Shown: positions 26,901 to 38,246, counted from the first letter of the stretch. The stretch: DNA of 64,000 bases from Hymenobacter lapidiphilus (GCF_003417065.2 NZ_QVLT01000008.1:62001-126000); one strand, 5' to 3'. Numbers and translations are program-made. Notes: a model not told the origin generated them from the sequence alone.

Positions 26901-27767
26901 TTACAAGTGAAACGTGAGTACTGGCTGAGCCGACTCGGTAGCCACCTTCTCGGCAATGCTACCCTGGAAAAACCGGCTGAGCGCCGAGCGTGCGTGGGTG
27001 GGCACTACCATAAGGCCGGCACCCAGCTTACGGGCCGCATCTTCGATACCGCCCTCAATGCTGCCAGCCTCCATCAGCACGGCTTCGGCGGGCGCCAGCT
27101 GATGGCGGCCGATAAAGTCGTCTATCTGCCGGCGAGCCGAACCTGCATCCTCATCTGTTACGCGTAGCAGGTGCAGGCGGGCATCCGGAAACAGCTGGCG
27201 CACCTGCCGCAGGCCGGGCACGGCCTGGTCGGCTTCGGCCGAAAAATCGGAGGCAAATACAATATCGCGCACTGCATCGAGGTCGGCAGCGTGCTTAACG
27301 GCCAGTACCGGGCAGGGGGCCAGGCGCACCAGTTGCTCGGTGTTCGACGAGGCAAAGAAGCGCTCCAGCGCATCGTGCTGCTGGGTGCCGAGCACCACCA
27401 AGTCGATGTGGCGCTGCTCAATTACCTTCAGAATAGCCTCACCTACGCCTATTTGGTCGGTCAGGTCGTGCACTGGCACGCCGGGGGCCAGCTCGGCGGC
27501 CTCGGCCAGCAGCAACTGCATGCGCTGGCGCGTGGCCTCAAGCAGCTTAATAACGAAAATCCGGTCGATGCCCTGGCTGTTGGGCAGCTCGGCCCCGCTT
27601 ACCGGCCCGCCAAAGGTGCTGAAGTTGGCCGTGCGCTGCTGGTCGGGCAGGGCCAGCACATGGAGCAACGTAACCGAGCCGCCCGTGCGCCGGGCCAGCT
27701 GCAGCGCGGCCCGGAAGGCATGATGCGCCTCGGCCGAAAAGTCGGTGGGAACCAGAATGTTTTTCAT
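26901..27767 (-). CDS. Tandem-domain universal stress protein
   Basis: 288 residues made of two UspA domains. Domain 1 (about 1-145) starts MKNILVPTDFSAEAHHAF and ends with VVLGTQQHDALERFFASSNTE; domain 2 (about 150-288) has IVFASDFSAEADQAV and MVVPTHARSALSRFFQGSIAE. The nucleotide-loop glycines are only partly kept (GTQQHDALERFF replaces G-x-x-G), so ATP binding is uncertain. Soluble cytosolic stress protein. ATG 27767 is chosen because it opens the conserved first strand. Confidence 0.9.
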   Translation of the reverse strand: MKNILVPTDFSAEAHHAFRAALQLARRTGGSVTLLHVLALPDQQRTANFSTFGGPVSGAELPNSQGIDRIFVIKLLEATRQRMQLLLAEAAELAPGVPVHDLTDQIGVGEAILKVIEQRHIDLVVLGTQQHDALERFFASSNTEQLVRLAPCPVLAVKHAADLDAVRDIVFASDFSAEADQAVPGLRQVRQLFPDARLHLLRVTDEDAGSARRQIDDFIGRHQLAPAEAVLMEAGSIEGGIEDAARKLGAGLMVVPTHARSALSRFFQGSIAEKVATESAQPVLTFHL

Positions 27768-27802
27768 GAGCCGGATGGAATAGAGATGGAACAGAAATGA
27801 CT

Positions 27803-27846
27803 CAGGAGCCGGCCGCACACCAAAACCTGGTGGTGGCCGGCTCCTG
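27803..27846 (-). terminator. GC-rich hairpin after the thioredoxin-like lipoprotein gene
   Basis: CAGGAGCCGGCC and GGCCGGCTCCTG are perfect inverted arms about 50 bases after the stop at 27895, before the universal stress gene. Confidence 0.55.
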
Positions 27847-27894
27847 CCGCTTGCTTATACGCAGGCAAAGCTCAACTGTCGGGCATAGCGCGTC

Positions 27895-29202
27895 TTACTC
27901 GGCCAGCAGCTGGTCAATCGTCTTGTTGAAATCGGCGTTCTGCTGCTCGTAGTACTGGCCGGTGCCGGGGCCCGAAAAGCCGGTATGAATCTTCCGGACT
28001 TCGCCCTTTTTATCAATGAAGATGGTGGTCGGGAAGGCCAGCACTTTCTGGATCTGGGGCAGCGACTTGCTGGCCATGTCCTTGTCGGCCACGCCGGCCA
28101 CGGCCAGGTCATAGCCCACATTCATGCGCTCCTTCATCTTAAGCAGCCTGCGGGCTGCCACCTCCTGGTCGGGCGTGCGCTCGTAGCCCAGGCCAATAAT
28201 TTCGACGCCGCGCTGCTTGTTCTTCTCGTACCAAGGCGCCAGAAAGTTGGTTTCGTCCATGCAGTTGGGGCACCACGAGCCCAGCAGTTGCACTACCAGC
28301 ACCTTGCCGCGGTACTTGGGGTCGGAGGGCGAGATGCTGCCGCCTGCGAGAATGTTAGGAAACTTGAACTCCAGCTTCTTCTGGCCGGGCTTCATGCCGG
28401 TCAGGGCGTTGGCGTCGGGCAGTTTGGCGTTCGGGTCTTTCACCGCAGTCCAGGTTTCGTGGCCCGTCAGGCCCGAGTAGAAGTCGCCCTCAATGCGCGT
28501 GGCGCTATCGGGGGTGGTGCTTCCGGGCTGCTTGCCGGTGAACAGGAAGCCGTGGCTGCCGTCGAAAGTGCTTAGCATAAGCGTATTGCCATCGGCCTGC
28601 CCCGAAAGGTAGCGGTAGTCGCCGGTGCTGGTAAGAAACGTGCCCGTAACGCCCGCCGGTGTTTGCGTGAATACGCCCACGGCCGGGTACGTCTTGCCGG
28701 TATCATCCTTGAAACTGACTTTCCAGGTGCCGTCGAAGGAGGCTACCTTCTGATCGGCCATTACCGGAAACAGCGGCTGCGCACCCAGCTCAGCCGTAAA
28801 TGGTACGCGGTACGGCTTGTCGGCGTCATACTTCACCCAGGCACCCGTCAGCTTGCCTTCGCCGGCAGCCCGCACCACCAGCGCGGCATCAAACACGCCC
28901 AGTTTAATGGTGGTCGAGTCGCCGGCCGTTGTTATTTCGTCGAGCTTGAGGCGCTCCTCGCCGTTGCGCAGCGTTACGGTGGGCTGGCCGCCGGCGGTGG
29001 CTACATCGAACAGAAACGGTATTTCCTGGCCCTGGGCCGAGAGTACGCCGCGCCAGGTGCCGGCCGTGAGAGGCGAAGCAGCCCCGTTGGCCGCAGTGGC
29101 TTCGGTGGTTTCGGTGGTTTTGGAATCAGACTGGCAGGCAGTGGCGGCCAGCGCGAGGGTGGCCCCAGCTATGGCCTTGCGCAAAGAGAAGGCAACGGGC
29201 AT
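27895..29202 (-). CDS. TlpA/ResA-like thiol-disulfide oxidoreductase lipoprotein
   Basis: 435 residues. Signal peptide with lipobox LAATAC, acylated C23. Residues about 40-260 are a beta-rich domain of unknown role (GTWRGVLSAQGQEIPFLFDV). The C-terminal 165 residues are a thioredoxin fold with the redox motif WCPNC in LGSWCPNCMDETNFL and a cis-proline in AFPTTIFID. Predicted membrane-anchored periplasmic reductase, perhaps serving cytochrome or disulfide maturation. Monocistronic, before a divergent aconitase gene. Confidence 0.87.
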   Translation of the reverse strand: MPVAFSLRKAIAGATLALAATACQSDSKTTETTEATAANGAASPLTAGTWRGVLSAQGQEIPFLFDVATAGGQPTVTLRNGEERLKLDEITTAGDSTTIKLGVFDAALVVRAAGEGKLTGAWVKYDADKPYRVPFTAELGAQPLFPVMADQKVASFDGTWKVSFKDDTGKTYPAVGVFTQTPAGVTGTFLTSTGDYRYLSGQADGNTLMLSTFDGSHGFLFTGKQPGSTTPDSATRIEGDFYSGLTGHETWTAVKDPNAKLPDANALTGMKPGQKKLEFKFPNILAGGSISPSDPKYRGKVLVVQLLGSWCPNCMDETNFLAPWYEKNKQRGVEIIGLGYERTPDQEVAARRLLKMKERMNVGYDLAVAGVADKDMASKSLPQIQKVLAFPTTIFIDKKGEVRKIHTGFSGPGTGQYYEQQNADFNKTIDQLLAE

Positions 29203-29358
29203 GGTTGAAAAAGAGTAAAAGTGAAACAGGGGCTAAACTACGGTACCGCCCGCATAGTTTGGGTGGGCCCGCGCCGGCGGGTGGCCGCAGCCGCCAGCCG
29301 GGTTCTTTTGAGCGCTTCTAAATAGGTCCTTAGCCGAACCCGGCGGCACTTATTTGAC

Positions 29359-29388
29359 TTGCCGGACCCCGGCGCTTAGCTATATTTG
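29359..29388 (+). promoter_or_regulatory. Aconitase promoter
   Basis: TTG (29359-29361) and TATATTTG (29381-29388) are exactly 19 bases apart, matching the Bacteroidota -33/-7 consensus; the aconitase ATG is 47 bases further on. The rest of the 29203-29435 gap holds only a GC-rich inverted segment. Confidence 0.75.
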
Positions 29389-29435
29389 CATGTCTGCCCC
29401 GGCAGGCTCGTTCTCTCCACTTTTTCAACCTGATT

Positions 29436-31733
29436 ATGGCATTCGATTTAGAGATGATTAAGGCCGTGTACGCCGGCATGGGCACCCGCATCGAGGCGGC
29501 CCGGTCGGCGGTCGGCCGTCCGCTCACCCTGACGGAAAAAATTCTGTACGCCCACCTATACGGCGGTACCGTTTCGCAGGCGTATGAGCGGGGCGTTTCC
29601 TACGTCGATTTCGCGCCCGACCGCGTGGCCATGCAGGATGCTACTGCCCAGATGGCGCTGCTGCAGTTCATGCAGGCCGGTAAGGCTACGGCCGCCGTGC
29701 CCAGCACCGTGCATTGCGACCACCTCATCCAGGCCAAAGTAGGCGCGGATGCCGATTTGGCCACTGCCAACTCCGAGAACAAGGAGGTGTACGACTTCCT
29801 GGCTTCGGTTTCCAATAAGTACGGCCTTGGCTTCTGGAAGCCCGGTGCTGGCATCATCCACCAGGTAGTGCTCGAAAACTACGCCTTCCCCGGCGGCATG
29901 ATGATCGGCACCGACTCGCACACGCCCAACGCGGGTGGCCTGGGCATGATTGCCATTGGCGTAGGCGGCGCCGATGCCGTCGACGTAATGGCCGGCATGG
30001 CCTGGGAGCTGAAATTCCCGAAAGTAATCGGCGTGAAGCTGACCGGTAAGCTCTCGGGCTGGACGTCGGCCAAAGACGTGATTCTGAAAGTAGCCGGCAT
30101 CCTGACCGTGAAGGGCGGCACCGGCGCCATCGTGGAGTACTTTGGTGATGGCGCGGAGAACCTTTCGGCTACCGGCAAAGGCACCATCTGCAACATGGGC
30201 GCCGAAATTGGCGCTACCACCTCGGTGTTCAGCTTCGATGAGAAAATGGCCGTGTACCTGCGCGGCACCGGCCGGGCCGAAGTGGCCGAGCTGGCCGCCG
30301 GCGTGGCCGCGCACCTGCGCGCCGACGACGAGGTGTACGCCAACCCCGAGAATTTCTACGACCAGCTCATCGAAATCGACCTGAATACGCTGGAGCCCTA
30401 CGTGAACGGTCCGTTCACGCCGGACGCCGCCTGGCCGATTTCGGAATTCGCCGCTGCCGTGCGCGAGCATGGCTGGCCCGAGAAGCTGGAAGTGGGCCTG
30501 ATTGGCTCGTGCACCAACTCGAGCTACGAAGACATTACCCGCGCTGCCAGCATTGCCAAGCAGGCGGCCGATAAGGGCCTGACGGTGAAAGCCGAGTATA
30601 CTGTAACGCCCGGCTCGGAGCTGGTGCGCTACACCGTGGAGCGCGACGGCCTGCTCGACACCTTCGCCGAGATGGGCGGCGTGGTGCTGGCCAACGCCTG
30701 CGGGCCGTGCATCGGCCAGTGGGCCCGCCACACCGACGACCCCAAGCGCCGCAATTCCATCATCACGAGCTTCAACCGCAACTTCGCCAAGCGCAACGAC
30801 GGCAACCCCAACACCCACGCCTTCGTGGCCTCGCCCGAAATCGTGACAGCTTTCGCTATTGCTGGCGACCTGACCTTCAACCCACTCACCGATTCGCTGA
30901 CCACCAAAAATGGCGAGCAGGTGAAGTTTGATGAGCCCGTAGGCATCGAGATGCCGCCCCGCGGCTTCGCGGTGGAGGATGCCGGTTACCAGCAGCCCGC
31001 CGCCGACGGCTCGGGCGTGAACGTAATGGTGTCGGCCGACTCCGACCGTTTGCAGCTGCTGGAGCCCTTCAAGCCGTGGAACGGCACCGACCTGCTGGGT
31101 CTGCGCCTGCTCATCAAGGCTAAGGGTAAGTGCACCACCGACCACATTTCGATGGCCGGCCCGTGGCTGAAGTACCGCGGCCACCTCGACAACATCTCCA
31201 ACAACATGCTCATCGGGGCTATCAACGCCTTCAACGAGCAGCCCAATGCCGTGAAAGATGCCCTCACCCAGGGTACGCCGTACTCGGCCGTGCCTACGGT
31301 GGCCCGTAACTACAAGGCGCAGGGCATTGGTTCGGTGGTAGTTGGCGATGAGAACTACGGCGAAGGCAGCTCGCGCGAGCACGCCGCCATGGAGCCGCGC
31401 CACCTCGGCGTGCGCGCCGTGCTAGTGAAATCCTTCGCCCGGATTCACGAAACCAACCTCAAGAAGCAGGGCATGCTGGGCCTCACCTTCGACAACAAGG
31501 CCGATTACGACTTGGTAGAAGAAGACGATACCATCGACATCCTCGGCCTGACGGACTTCCAGCCTGGCAAGCCCCTGCAGGTGCGCCTGCACCACTCCGA
31601 CGGCGACACGGACCTCATCACGGTGAACCACACCTACAACGAGGGCCAGATTGCTTGGTTTAAGGCCGGCTCGGCTCTCAACCTGATTCGCCAGATGCAA
31701 AGCGGCGACGCCCAGCTTTCGGAGCGCATCTAG
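29436..31733 (+). CDS. Aconitate hydratase
   Basis: 765 residues, the size of mitochondrial-type aconitase, interconverting citrate and isocitrate in the TCA cycle. Cluster cysteines lie in [13 protein letters not shown] and [10 protein letters not shown]. Substrate motifs include [29 protein letters not shown] and the swivelling-domain [15 protein letters not shown]. Clearly an aconitase rather than a two-subunit isopropylmalate isomerase. Own promoter upstream and terminator downstream. Confidence 0.96.
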   Translation: MAFDLEMIKAVYAGMGTRIEAARSAVGRPLTLTEKILYAHLYGGTVSQAYERGVSYVDFAPDRVAMQDATAQMALLQFMQAGKATAAVPSTVHCDHLIQAKVGADADLATANSENKEVYDFLASVSNKYGLGFWKPGAGIIHQVVLENYAFPGGMMIGTDSHTPNAGGLGMIAIGVGGADAVDVMAGMAWELKFPKVIGVKLTGKLSGWTSAKDVILKVAGILTVKGGTGAIVEYFGDGAENLSATGKGTICNMGAEIGATTSVFSFDEKMAVYLRGTGRAEVAELAAGVAAHLRADDEVYANPENFYDQLIEIDLNTLEPYVNGPFTPDAAWPISEFAAAVREHGWPEKLEVGLIGSCTNSSYEDITRAASIAKQAADKGLTVKAEYTVTPGSELVRYTVERDGLLDTFAEMGGVVLANACGPCIGQWARHTDDPKRRNSIITSFNRNFAKRNDGNPNTHAFVASPEIVTAFAIAGDLTFNPLTDSLTTKNGEQVKFDEPVGIEMPPRGFAVEDAGYQQPAADGSGVNVMVSADSDRLQLLEPFKPWNGTDLLGLRLLIKAKGKCTTDHISMAGPWLKYRGHLDNISNNMLIGAINAFNEQPNAVKDALTQGTPYSAVPTVARNYKAQGIGSVVVGDENYGEGSSREHAAMEPRHLGVRAVLVKSFARIHETNLKKQGMLGLTFDNKADYDLVEEDDTIDILGLTDFQPGKPLQVRLHHSDGDTDLITVNHTYNEGQIAWFKAGSALNLIRQMQSGDAQLSERI

Positions 31734-31751
31734 CAGTTTGGAGTTAATTAA

Positions 31752-31789
31752 AAAGCCGCCTTCCCGGATAGGGGAGGCGGCCGTTTTTA
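31752..31789 (+). terminator. Rho-independent terminator of aconitase
   Basis: GCCGCCTTCCC pairs with GGGGAGGCGGC across GGATA, followed by five T. Confidence 0.85.
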
Positions 31790-31870
31790 TGAATATAGCT
31801 TGCAACTGTTTCTTGTGAATGAAGCTCTGGTAGTTGATTAACTTCCTTTCACCGTTTAATTTTTTATCAT

Positions 31871-32353
31871 ATGAAACCAGTACTTACCTTATTGGGCGGC
31901 CTGCTGCTAACGCTGGCTCTGAACGGCTGCGCTACCCGCGACGACGAAGTCGAAAATCTGCAACCCTGCCAGTCCGGGCCGATTTCCGTTAGCAGCCTGG
32001 AAGCCGAATACGGCTGCACCTATAGTCGTTGGATAGACCTGAGCACAGGACCGGCACCGGTCATTATCCGCAGCCAGGCACAGTTCGATCAGCAGGCCAA
32101 GGGCCAGTGTCATCCGCAGGTTGATTTTGCCAGGTACGATTTGATTATCGGGCAGCAGCCGCAGTTGGGTGGTGCGGCCAGCGCCACTGCTACTTACGAC
32201 TACCAGCGTAACTGCTCCGACCTGGGACGGACGTTACAGGTGGTGCTGAAAAACGGTGTGACGTTCGACCTCGCCACCTATACCTACCACGTGCTGGTGC
32301 CCAAGCTGGCCCCCACCGAAACGGTGAAAGTAGAAGTGCAGGTGACGCAATAG
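31871..32353 (+). CDS. Lipoprotein of unknown function
   Basis: 160 residues. Signal peptide MKPVLTLLGGLLLTLALNGC with acylated C20. Three further cysteines (in LQPCQ, YGCTY and QCHPQ) and one in RNCSD could form disulfides. Beta-rich; the segment VIIRSQAQFDQQ followed by FARYDLIIGQQPQLGGA is common to a group of short Bacteroidota lipoproteins whose role is not known to me. Terminators on both sides, so transcribed alone. Confidence 0.75.
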   Translation: MKPVLTLLGGLLLTLALNGCATRDDEVENLQPCQSGPISVSSLEAEYGCTYSRWIDLSTGPAPVIIRSQAQFDQQAKGQCHPQVDFARYDLIIGQQPQLGGAASATATYDYQRNCSDLGRTLQVVLKNGVTFDLATYTYHVLVPKLAPTETVKVEVQVTQ

Positions 32354-32375
32354 GTGAAATAGAGTGAGGTAAATC

Positions 32376-32409
32376 AAAGGCCGCCTTCCTAAATTGGGGG
32401 CGGCCTTTT
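32376..32409 (+). terminator. Rho-independent terminator
   Basis: AAAGGCCGCC and GGCGGCCTTT flank a 14-base loop with TT following; ends the lipoprotein gene. Confidence 0.8.
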
Positions 32410-32462
32410 CTGTGAGCAGAATGAACGTTGCTGGCCCTAGTCTTCCTTTAACCCCTCTCCCA

Positions 32463-33449
<987 letters not shown>

Positions 33450-33623
33450 GGCCGGGCCACTGCTTACCGTAGGGCCTCTGTATTAGGTAGTAGTACTGCC
33501 TGACGAACGAACCGACTCCCGAAGCGCGGCGACGTGCCGACGAAACGCGGCCGGGTAACCGGGGCCGGCAGACGAGCCTTTTGAAACGAAGCTCGTATAG
33601 GCAGACTTCACTCTTGCTTTCCT

Positions 33624-34319
33624 ATGAAAAAATCGAACCCGCTCTATCCAGTAATTGCCGCCGTTGCCTACACCGGCATCGGTATCATCGGGCTGGTGGC
33701 CGTGTATGTAGTAGCCTCGGTGGTACTGTCGGCCGTTCCGGTAGCCGGTGCCGAAACGAAGCCCGCCCCCGGCGAAACCGTGGAGGTGTACCTGCTCTCC
33801 AACGGCGTGCACACCGACCTGGTGCTGCCCGTGCGCAATGCCCAGAAAGACTGGACCAGGTTCATCTCCTACGCCGATACGCCTGCCAACGACACCAGCC
33901 AGGACTTCGTGGGCTTCGGCTGGGGCGACAGGGGCTTTTACCTCGACACGCCCACCTGGGCCGAGCTCAAGCTCAGCACCGGTCTGAAGGCCATGTTCTG
34001 GCTTGGCACCACGGCCATGCACACCACCTTCCACCACCGCCCCAAAGAAGGGCCCAAATGCGTGCTCCTCCAGCTCACGCCGGTCGAGTACGCCCGGCTT
34101 GTCCGCTTCATCGAAACTAAGTTCGATTTGGATGCCCAGGGCCGCGCCCAGCAGATTAAGGGCCACAGCTACGGCCAGAACGACGCCTTCTACCTAGCCA
34201 ACGGCACCTACAACCTCTTCGACACCTGCAACAGCTGGACCAACCGCGGCCTGAAAACCGCGGGCCAGCGCGCCGCCCTCTGGACGCCCTTCGACTTCGG
34301 CATGTTCTGGCACTATTGA
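33624..34319 (+). CDS. TIGR02117/DUF2459 family protein
   Basis: 231 residues. N-terminal membrane anchor (PVIAAVAYTGIGIIGLVAVYVVAS), then a domain with VYLLSNGVHTDLVLPV, FVGFGWGDRGFYLDTPTW, MHTTFHHRP and TCNSWTNRGLKTAG. These match the family named from urease-region genes (TIGR02117, DUF2459). The conserved Gly-His and Cys-Asn suggest a cysteine-peptidase-like fold, but activity is not established. Predicted periplasmic side. Alone between the SEC-C gene and a repeat region. Confidence 0.8.
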   Translation: MKKSNPLYPVIAAVAYTGIGIIGLVAVYVVASVVLSAVPVAGAETKPAPGETVEVYLLSNGVHTDLVLPVRNAQKDWTRFISYADTPANDTSQDFVGFGWGDRGFYLDTPTWAELKLSTGLKAMFWLGTTAMHTTFHHRPKEGPKCVLLQLTPVEYARLVRFIETKFDLDAQGRAQQIKGHSYGQNDAFYLANGTYNLFDTCNSWTNRGLKTAGQRAALWTPFDFGMFWHY

Positions 34320-34625
34320 GTTGAGCTACTGAAGCAGTTTAGAAAGTAGTAAAACCGTCATGCCACCACTTCGTGGACGCCAGATGAAGCATGACGTTCT
34401 TTTGACTTTCTGAGCAGCTTCAACAGCTTCGTAGCTGACCGCTATTCGCGGACAGCTTTTTTGGTGGAGCGACCTTGTCTGACAACCAGCCTCCGGCGCA
34501 TAAAAAAACCGGCGGCTTCCGGGTAGCGAACCAGAAACCACCGGGTTAGGGAGGAGTGAATAAGGCTGTTTTGCCCAGCAACTACAAGCGCGGAAGCTAC
34601 TAGCTTTCAGCTGAAAGCAGACAGC
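34320..34625. other. Gene-free interval with a GTCATGC-family repeat
   Basis: No plausible gene. A short repeat at 34356-34397 has ends CCGTCATGC and GCATGACG and contains CGCCAGATGAAGCATGACG, which also occurs at about 40.06 kb. Nearer 34600 are AGCTTTCAGCTGAAAGC palindromes of the AGCT-word family. Confidence 0.6.
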
Positions 34626-34880
34626 TCAATTAAGCCAGACCTGGGCCACGGGCTCAAAGCGGTGTCGGGCAAAGGCGCCATAGGGGCGCTCGGCATAGAA
34701 GCCTAGCACGTGCACCTGCCAGTCGCCGCTGTGGGCGTTGCGCCGCAACTGCACGGGGTACACCTGCCCGCGCGCAGGCCAGTCGCCGATGTAGTCAGCC
34801 GGACGGTTCCGGGCATTCACGCACCGCGCGTACTGCTGCATCGGAAGGGGGACGGGAAGCTTCGTTTTTGGCATATACAA
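34626..34880 (-). CDS. Small hypothetical protein
   Basis: Up to 84 residues. Basic and aromatic, with NRPADYIGDWPARGQ and HVLGFYAERPYGAFA; no family recognised, no signal peptide. The start is unsure: a perfect -7 box (TATATTTG, - strand) ends only a few bases before the ATG at 34880, so either the mRNA is leaderless from MPKTKL (34874) or translation begins at the internal MQQYARC. Flanked by repeats and an AT-rich spacer, alone on its strand. Confidence 0.55.
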   Translation of the reverse strand: MYMPKTKLPVPLPMQQYARCVNARNRPADYIGDWPARGQVYPVQLRRNAHSGDWQVHVLGFYAERPYGAFARHRFEPVAQVWLN

Positions 34881-35101
34881 ATATACGTATATTTATCAAT
34901 AAAACTAAATTAGTTAGTCAGATAAACCGTGAATTTGTGACTGATGTCACTTATTAAATCAGCGGTTTTTTATCGTTGAGCTAGCCTATGCCACAAAGGT
35001 TCGATATTAGTTATAATATCTTTATAAATAAATATTGTAACTAATTGCTAAGAAATTTGGACGTAATTGGCTGATCAGATACGATCCGGGCGTACAGCTG
35101 G
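34881..35101. other. AT-rich spacer with palindromes
   Basis: Markedly AT-rich compared with both sides. Contains GTGACTGATGTCAC (34936-34949, perfect 5-bp arms) and a longer near-palindrome around 35010-35045 (TATAATAT ... ATATTGTA). It carries the promoter of the small gene at 34626. No coding frame is supported. Confidence 0.45.
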
Positions 35102-37948
35102 CTATGGACGCTTCAGTACCCGATAGTTGCCCACTCCGGCTGCCGTTTCTATGCGCAGCAGATACACACCGGCCGGGTAGGCCGATAGGTCGAGGGAGGC
35201 CGTTGTCTGCCTGAAGCTGTACGTGGCCAGCTGTTGTCCCAGCACCGATAGTACCCGCACCGTGGCCGGAGCGCCGGCAGGCAGATCCAGTTGCACAGTG
35301 CCCGAGGTAGGATTGGGGTAGAGCCGAACGCCAGCCAGCATGAGCGGCTTCGAGGTGGTGGGCACCTGCTGGTAGCCGGCAGCCGCTGCATCGGCTGCAG
35401 CCTGCAGCTCGGCCAGCGAAGGTGCCGCCAGCACCGCAAAGGCTACCGTCATTGAGTCGGCCGGGGCCAGGTAGGGCAGGGCCGCGCCCACTACCTGGGC
35501 CGCATCGGTGCCGATAGACAAGCCGGTGGTTTGGTTAGCGGTGCCACTGCTCAGCGTCAGCCACTTCTCAGCCCGGCTGAATCCGTCATTCAGGCGCACC
35601 GGCCCGGCGGGAGTATTTGAACTGTTATCGAGGCTGAATACGCTGGGCTGGCCGCCGGCCAGGTGCTGCACGCCGGCATAGATGGTCTGGCCGGGCGTGT
35701 CGTACACGTATCCCAGGCGGCGGGCCGCGTCCCAGCCGGCCACGTTGCGGGTGGGGTTGTCGGGCAGGTCCCAATCCATAAATAAGCCCAGATGCAATGG
35801 CCGGAGCGTGTCGGCAGTAAGGTTGGTGAGCTGATATTCGAGCAGCACGTAGTTCTGGTGGGGCGCGGCAGCCCGGGCAGTGGCCCGCTGGCGCAGGGCC
35901 ACACCTACGGCCAGTGGGTTGGTGGCCGGTAACTTTGCTTCCCGTAGCCTGCCTTCGGCCCGTTGGTCGAGTGACCAGTTGGCGGCGGGCAGGCGGTGCA
36001 CCTGGGCTACTGCTGTAAAATCGGCATCGTTGCCGCGCTTATCGTTGCGTACGTTGCTGGCCAGGCGCGTGGCCGAGGTAGCGAGCAGCAGCCCGCCTTC
36101 GGCCAGCAGCGGCGGCCCCTGGCGGTAGCTGATGCCTTCGCCGAGGCTGGGGCTGGTGGCCTCGTAGCCCAGATTGCCGCGGCTGGTGAGCGTGAAACGC
36201 AGGTTGTTGGCATCGAGCACCACGTAATCGGCGTTGAGCAGCAGGGTCTCATACTGGTATTCGGTGTAGCCACTGGCTTCGTGGTGCAAGTGGTAGCGCA
36301 GAACGGCCTTGGTATTGAGCGGTACACCTGCGGCCGCCACGACCAACCGGAAAGGCGTGGCAGCGTTGTTGGCCTCGGCCAGGCTGGCCAAAGGGCCGGT
36401 GCTGAACTCGCCCTGACGCACCATTACGTAAGGCGAAAGCGAGGTGAGCGTTACGGTAAGGCCCGGCAGCTCGCGTAGCAGGTTCTGTACCCGCACTGTA
36501 AGGCGCAGCGTGTCGGCGGGCTGATAGAAGGCGCGGGCCGGGGCGGCCGTGCGGGCCACCACACGGGCCGAGTAAGGCTGCTCCGATACGGCCCGGAATA
36601 CGTTCAGGCGGCCCGAGCCCAGCCGGCCGGCGTAGGCCACGTTGCCTGGTAGGTTGTCGATGAAATCGGTGGTGCGTCGGATTTGGGCGGCCACCTGAGC
36701 CGCGTTGAGCTGCGGAAACCGGGCCCGCACCAGTGCGGCAGCCCCCGCCACCTGGGGCGCAGCAAACGACGAACCGCCCGTTTTGGTGTAATCGGTATCG
36801 GTAACGCCAAGCGTCGTGATAATTCCTTCGCCGGGGGCCGATAAATCGATCCGGTAGCTGAACGTGCCGCTCACGCTACGCTCGTCGGTGCGGGTAGTTT
36901 GGGCCACCGACACCACATGCTGGTAGCTGGCGGGGTAGAAGTCTAGGTCCTGGGGCGTGTTGCCGGCGGCGGCCACCACTACCACGTCGTGGTTGAGCGC
37001 GGCATAGCTGATAATTTCCTGCTCGAAGCGCGAAGGCGCGCCCGCACCGCCCCACGACAGGTTGACGACCCGGCAGCCATGGTCGGCGGCGTACACAATG
37101 GCCTCGTAGCCGCCAAATGAGCCTTCGGGGGTGGAGGGATAAATTTTCAGGGGCATATACCGCGACTTGTAGCCCACGCTGGCGATGCCCCGGCCATTGT
37201 TGGTAGCCCCGGCGGCCACGCCGGTTACCATCACGCCGTGGGCCAGGTCGGTGGGGTTGCGGGTGCGCTCGGGGTCGTTGTCGTGGTCGGCAAAATCCCA
37301 GCCGTAGTAGTTGTCTATGTAGCCGTCGCCATCGTTATCAATGCCATCGATGGGGTCGCGGCGGTTGAGCTGGTTCTTGCCCGCCAGGTCCTCGTGGGTG
37401 AACCGGGTGCCGCCATCCGCAATGCCGATAACGATGCTCGTATCGCCCTGGGTAACGTTCCAGGCCTGGTAGGCGCGGATGTTTCTGAGGTAGTACTGAC
37501 CGCCGGTGCCGGCCGAATCGGCCTGCGGGTCGTTGGGCTGCTGCAGGGGCTGGTAGTCGTAGAGCGGCTCGGCGTACTCCACCAGGCCGGTTTTAAGCAG
37601 CCGCTGCCGCAACTGATCCGGCGAAGTGCCTGTGGGCAGGGTCAGCTCGTAGAGCAGCCCCAAATCCACGGCTCCGGTCTGGGCGCGGGCGGCAGTGGGC
37701 GTGGCGGCCCGCGGGAACTTGGGCCGGGCCGTCGCGCCAAGGGCCTGGAAAGTAGTCGTGAGGGCCGCCGGCAGCCCGGCCGGGCCCGGCCGGCGCGGCT
37801 GGGTGGCGTCGGTGGGGGCAGCTTTCAGCCGGAAAACCAGCACGCCCGGCCGCACCGTGCGGCTGGGTGCGACTGATTGAGCCACAACTGCGGCAGTACT
37901 GACCAGTAGCAGTGCGGCGCAGCAAAACCAACGTAGAGGCATAAGCAT
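35102..37948 (-). CDS. Secreted subtilisin-like serine protease with T9SS sorting domain
   Basis: 948 residues from ATG 37948 (37942 also possible). Signal peptide to about VVAQ (24), pro-region to about 150, then a peptidase S8 domain: D178 in IGIADGG, H237 in LAHGVMVTG, oxyanion N330 in AAAGN, and S394 in GGSSFAAP. Ca-binding-like DNDGDGYID is at 204-212. The C terminus has VRLYPNPTSGTVQLDLP and YPAGVYLLRIET, the type A Por secretion domain. Predicted export through the type IX system to surface or medium, for protein degradation. Monocistronic. Confidence 0.9.
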   Translation of the reverse strand: MLMPLRWFCCAALLLVSTAAVVAQSVAPSRTVRPGVLVFRLKAAPTDATQPRRPGPAGLPAALTTTFQALGATARPKFPRAATPTAARAQTGAVDLGLLYELTLPTGTSPDQLRQRLLKTGLVEYAEPLYDYQPLQQPNDPQADSAGTGGQYYLRNIRAYQAWNVTQGDTSIVIGIADGGTRFTHEDLAGKNQLNRRDPIDGIDNDGDGYIDNYYGWDFADHDNDPERTRNPTDLAHGVMVTGVAAGATNNGRGIASVGYKSRYMPLKIYPSTPEGSFGGYEAIVYAADHGCRVVNLSWGGAGAPSRFEQEIISYAALNHDVVVVAAAGNTPQDLDFYPASYQHVVSVAQTTRTDERSVSGTFSYRIDLSAPGEGIITTLGVTDTDYTKTGGSSFAAPQVAGAAALVRARFPQLNAAQVAAQIRRTTDFIDNLPGNVAYAGRLGSGRLNVFRAVSEQPYSARVVARTAAPARAFYQPADTLRLTVRVQNLLRELPGLTVTLTSLSPYVMVRQGEFSTGPLASLAEANNAATPFRLVVAAAGVPLNTKAVLRYHLHHEASGYTEYQYETLLLNADYVVLDANNLRFTLTSRGNLGYEATSPSLGEGISYRQGPPLLAEGGLLLATSATRLASNVRNDKRGNDADFTAVAQVHRLPAANWSLDQRAEGRLREAKLPATNPLAVGVALRQRATARAAAPHQNYVLLEYQLTNLTADTLRPLHLGLFMDWDLPDNPTRNVAGWDAARRLGYVYDTPGQTIYAGVQHLAGGQPSVFSLDNSSNTPAGPVRLNDGFSRAEKWLTLSSGTANQTTGLSIGTDAAQVVGAALPYLAPADSMTVAFAVLAAPSLAELQAAADAAAAGYQQVPTTSKPLMLAGVRLYPNPTSGTVQLDLPAGAPATVRVLSVLGQQLATYSFRQTTASLDLSAYPAGVYLLRIETAAGVGNYRVLKRP

Positions 37949-38246
37949 AGCACCAGAGAAATAGGGTAGAAGCGCGCGGTGGTCCGGTAGTCTGGCTAAC
38001 GAAACTGCAGCCCCGGTGGATTGGTTCGGGCGGGTTCGGGGCCAATTCCGTAAATTTAGCCACCCCGAAGCAGTCCATCCACGCTTTTCGATGAAGTGGC
38101 GGCCTGGGTCGACCAGCGGCGGGTACATCGTTGCCCGGACGGGGCCAACGTGGCCGGCAAAAAACGGTTTGCCGCAGCCTGCTGTTTACGCTCCGGCCGC
38201 CGCTATTGTAGCGTAGTACTCTACTTTCCCACCCTTATTTTTCTAC
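37949..38246. other. Intergenic region between protease and paaN
   Basis: 298 bases between divergent genes. Short frames run through it but none has a signal peptide, motif or sensible start. TAAATTTA near 38050 is a poor -7 match. It presumably holds both promoters; no operator is recognised. Confidence 0.4.
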
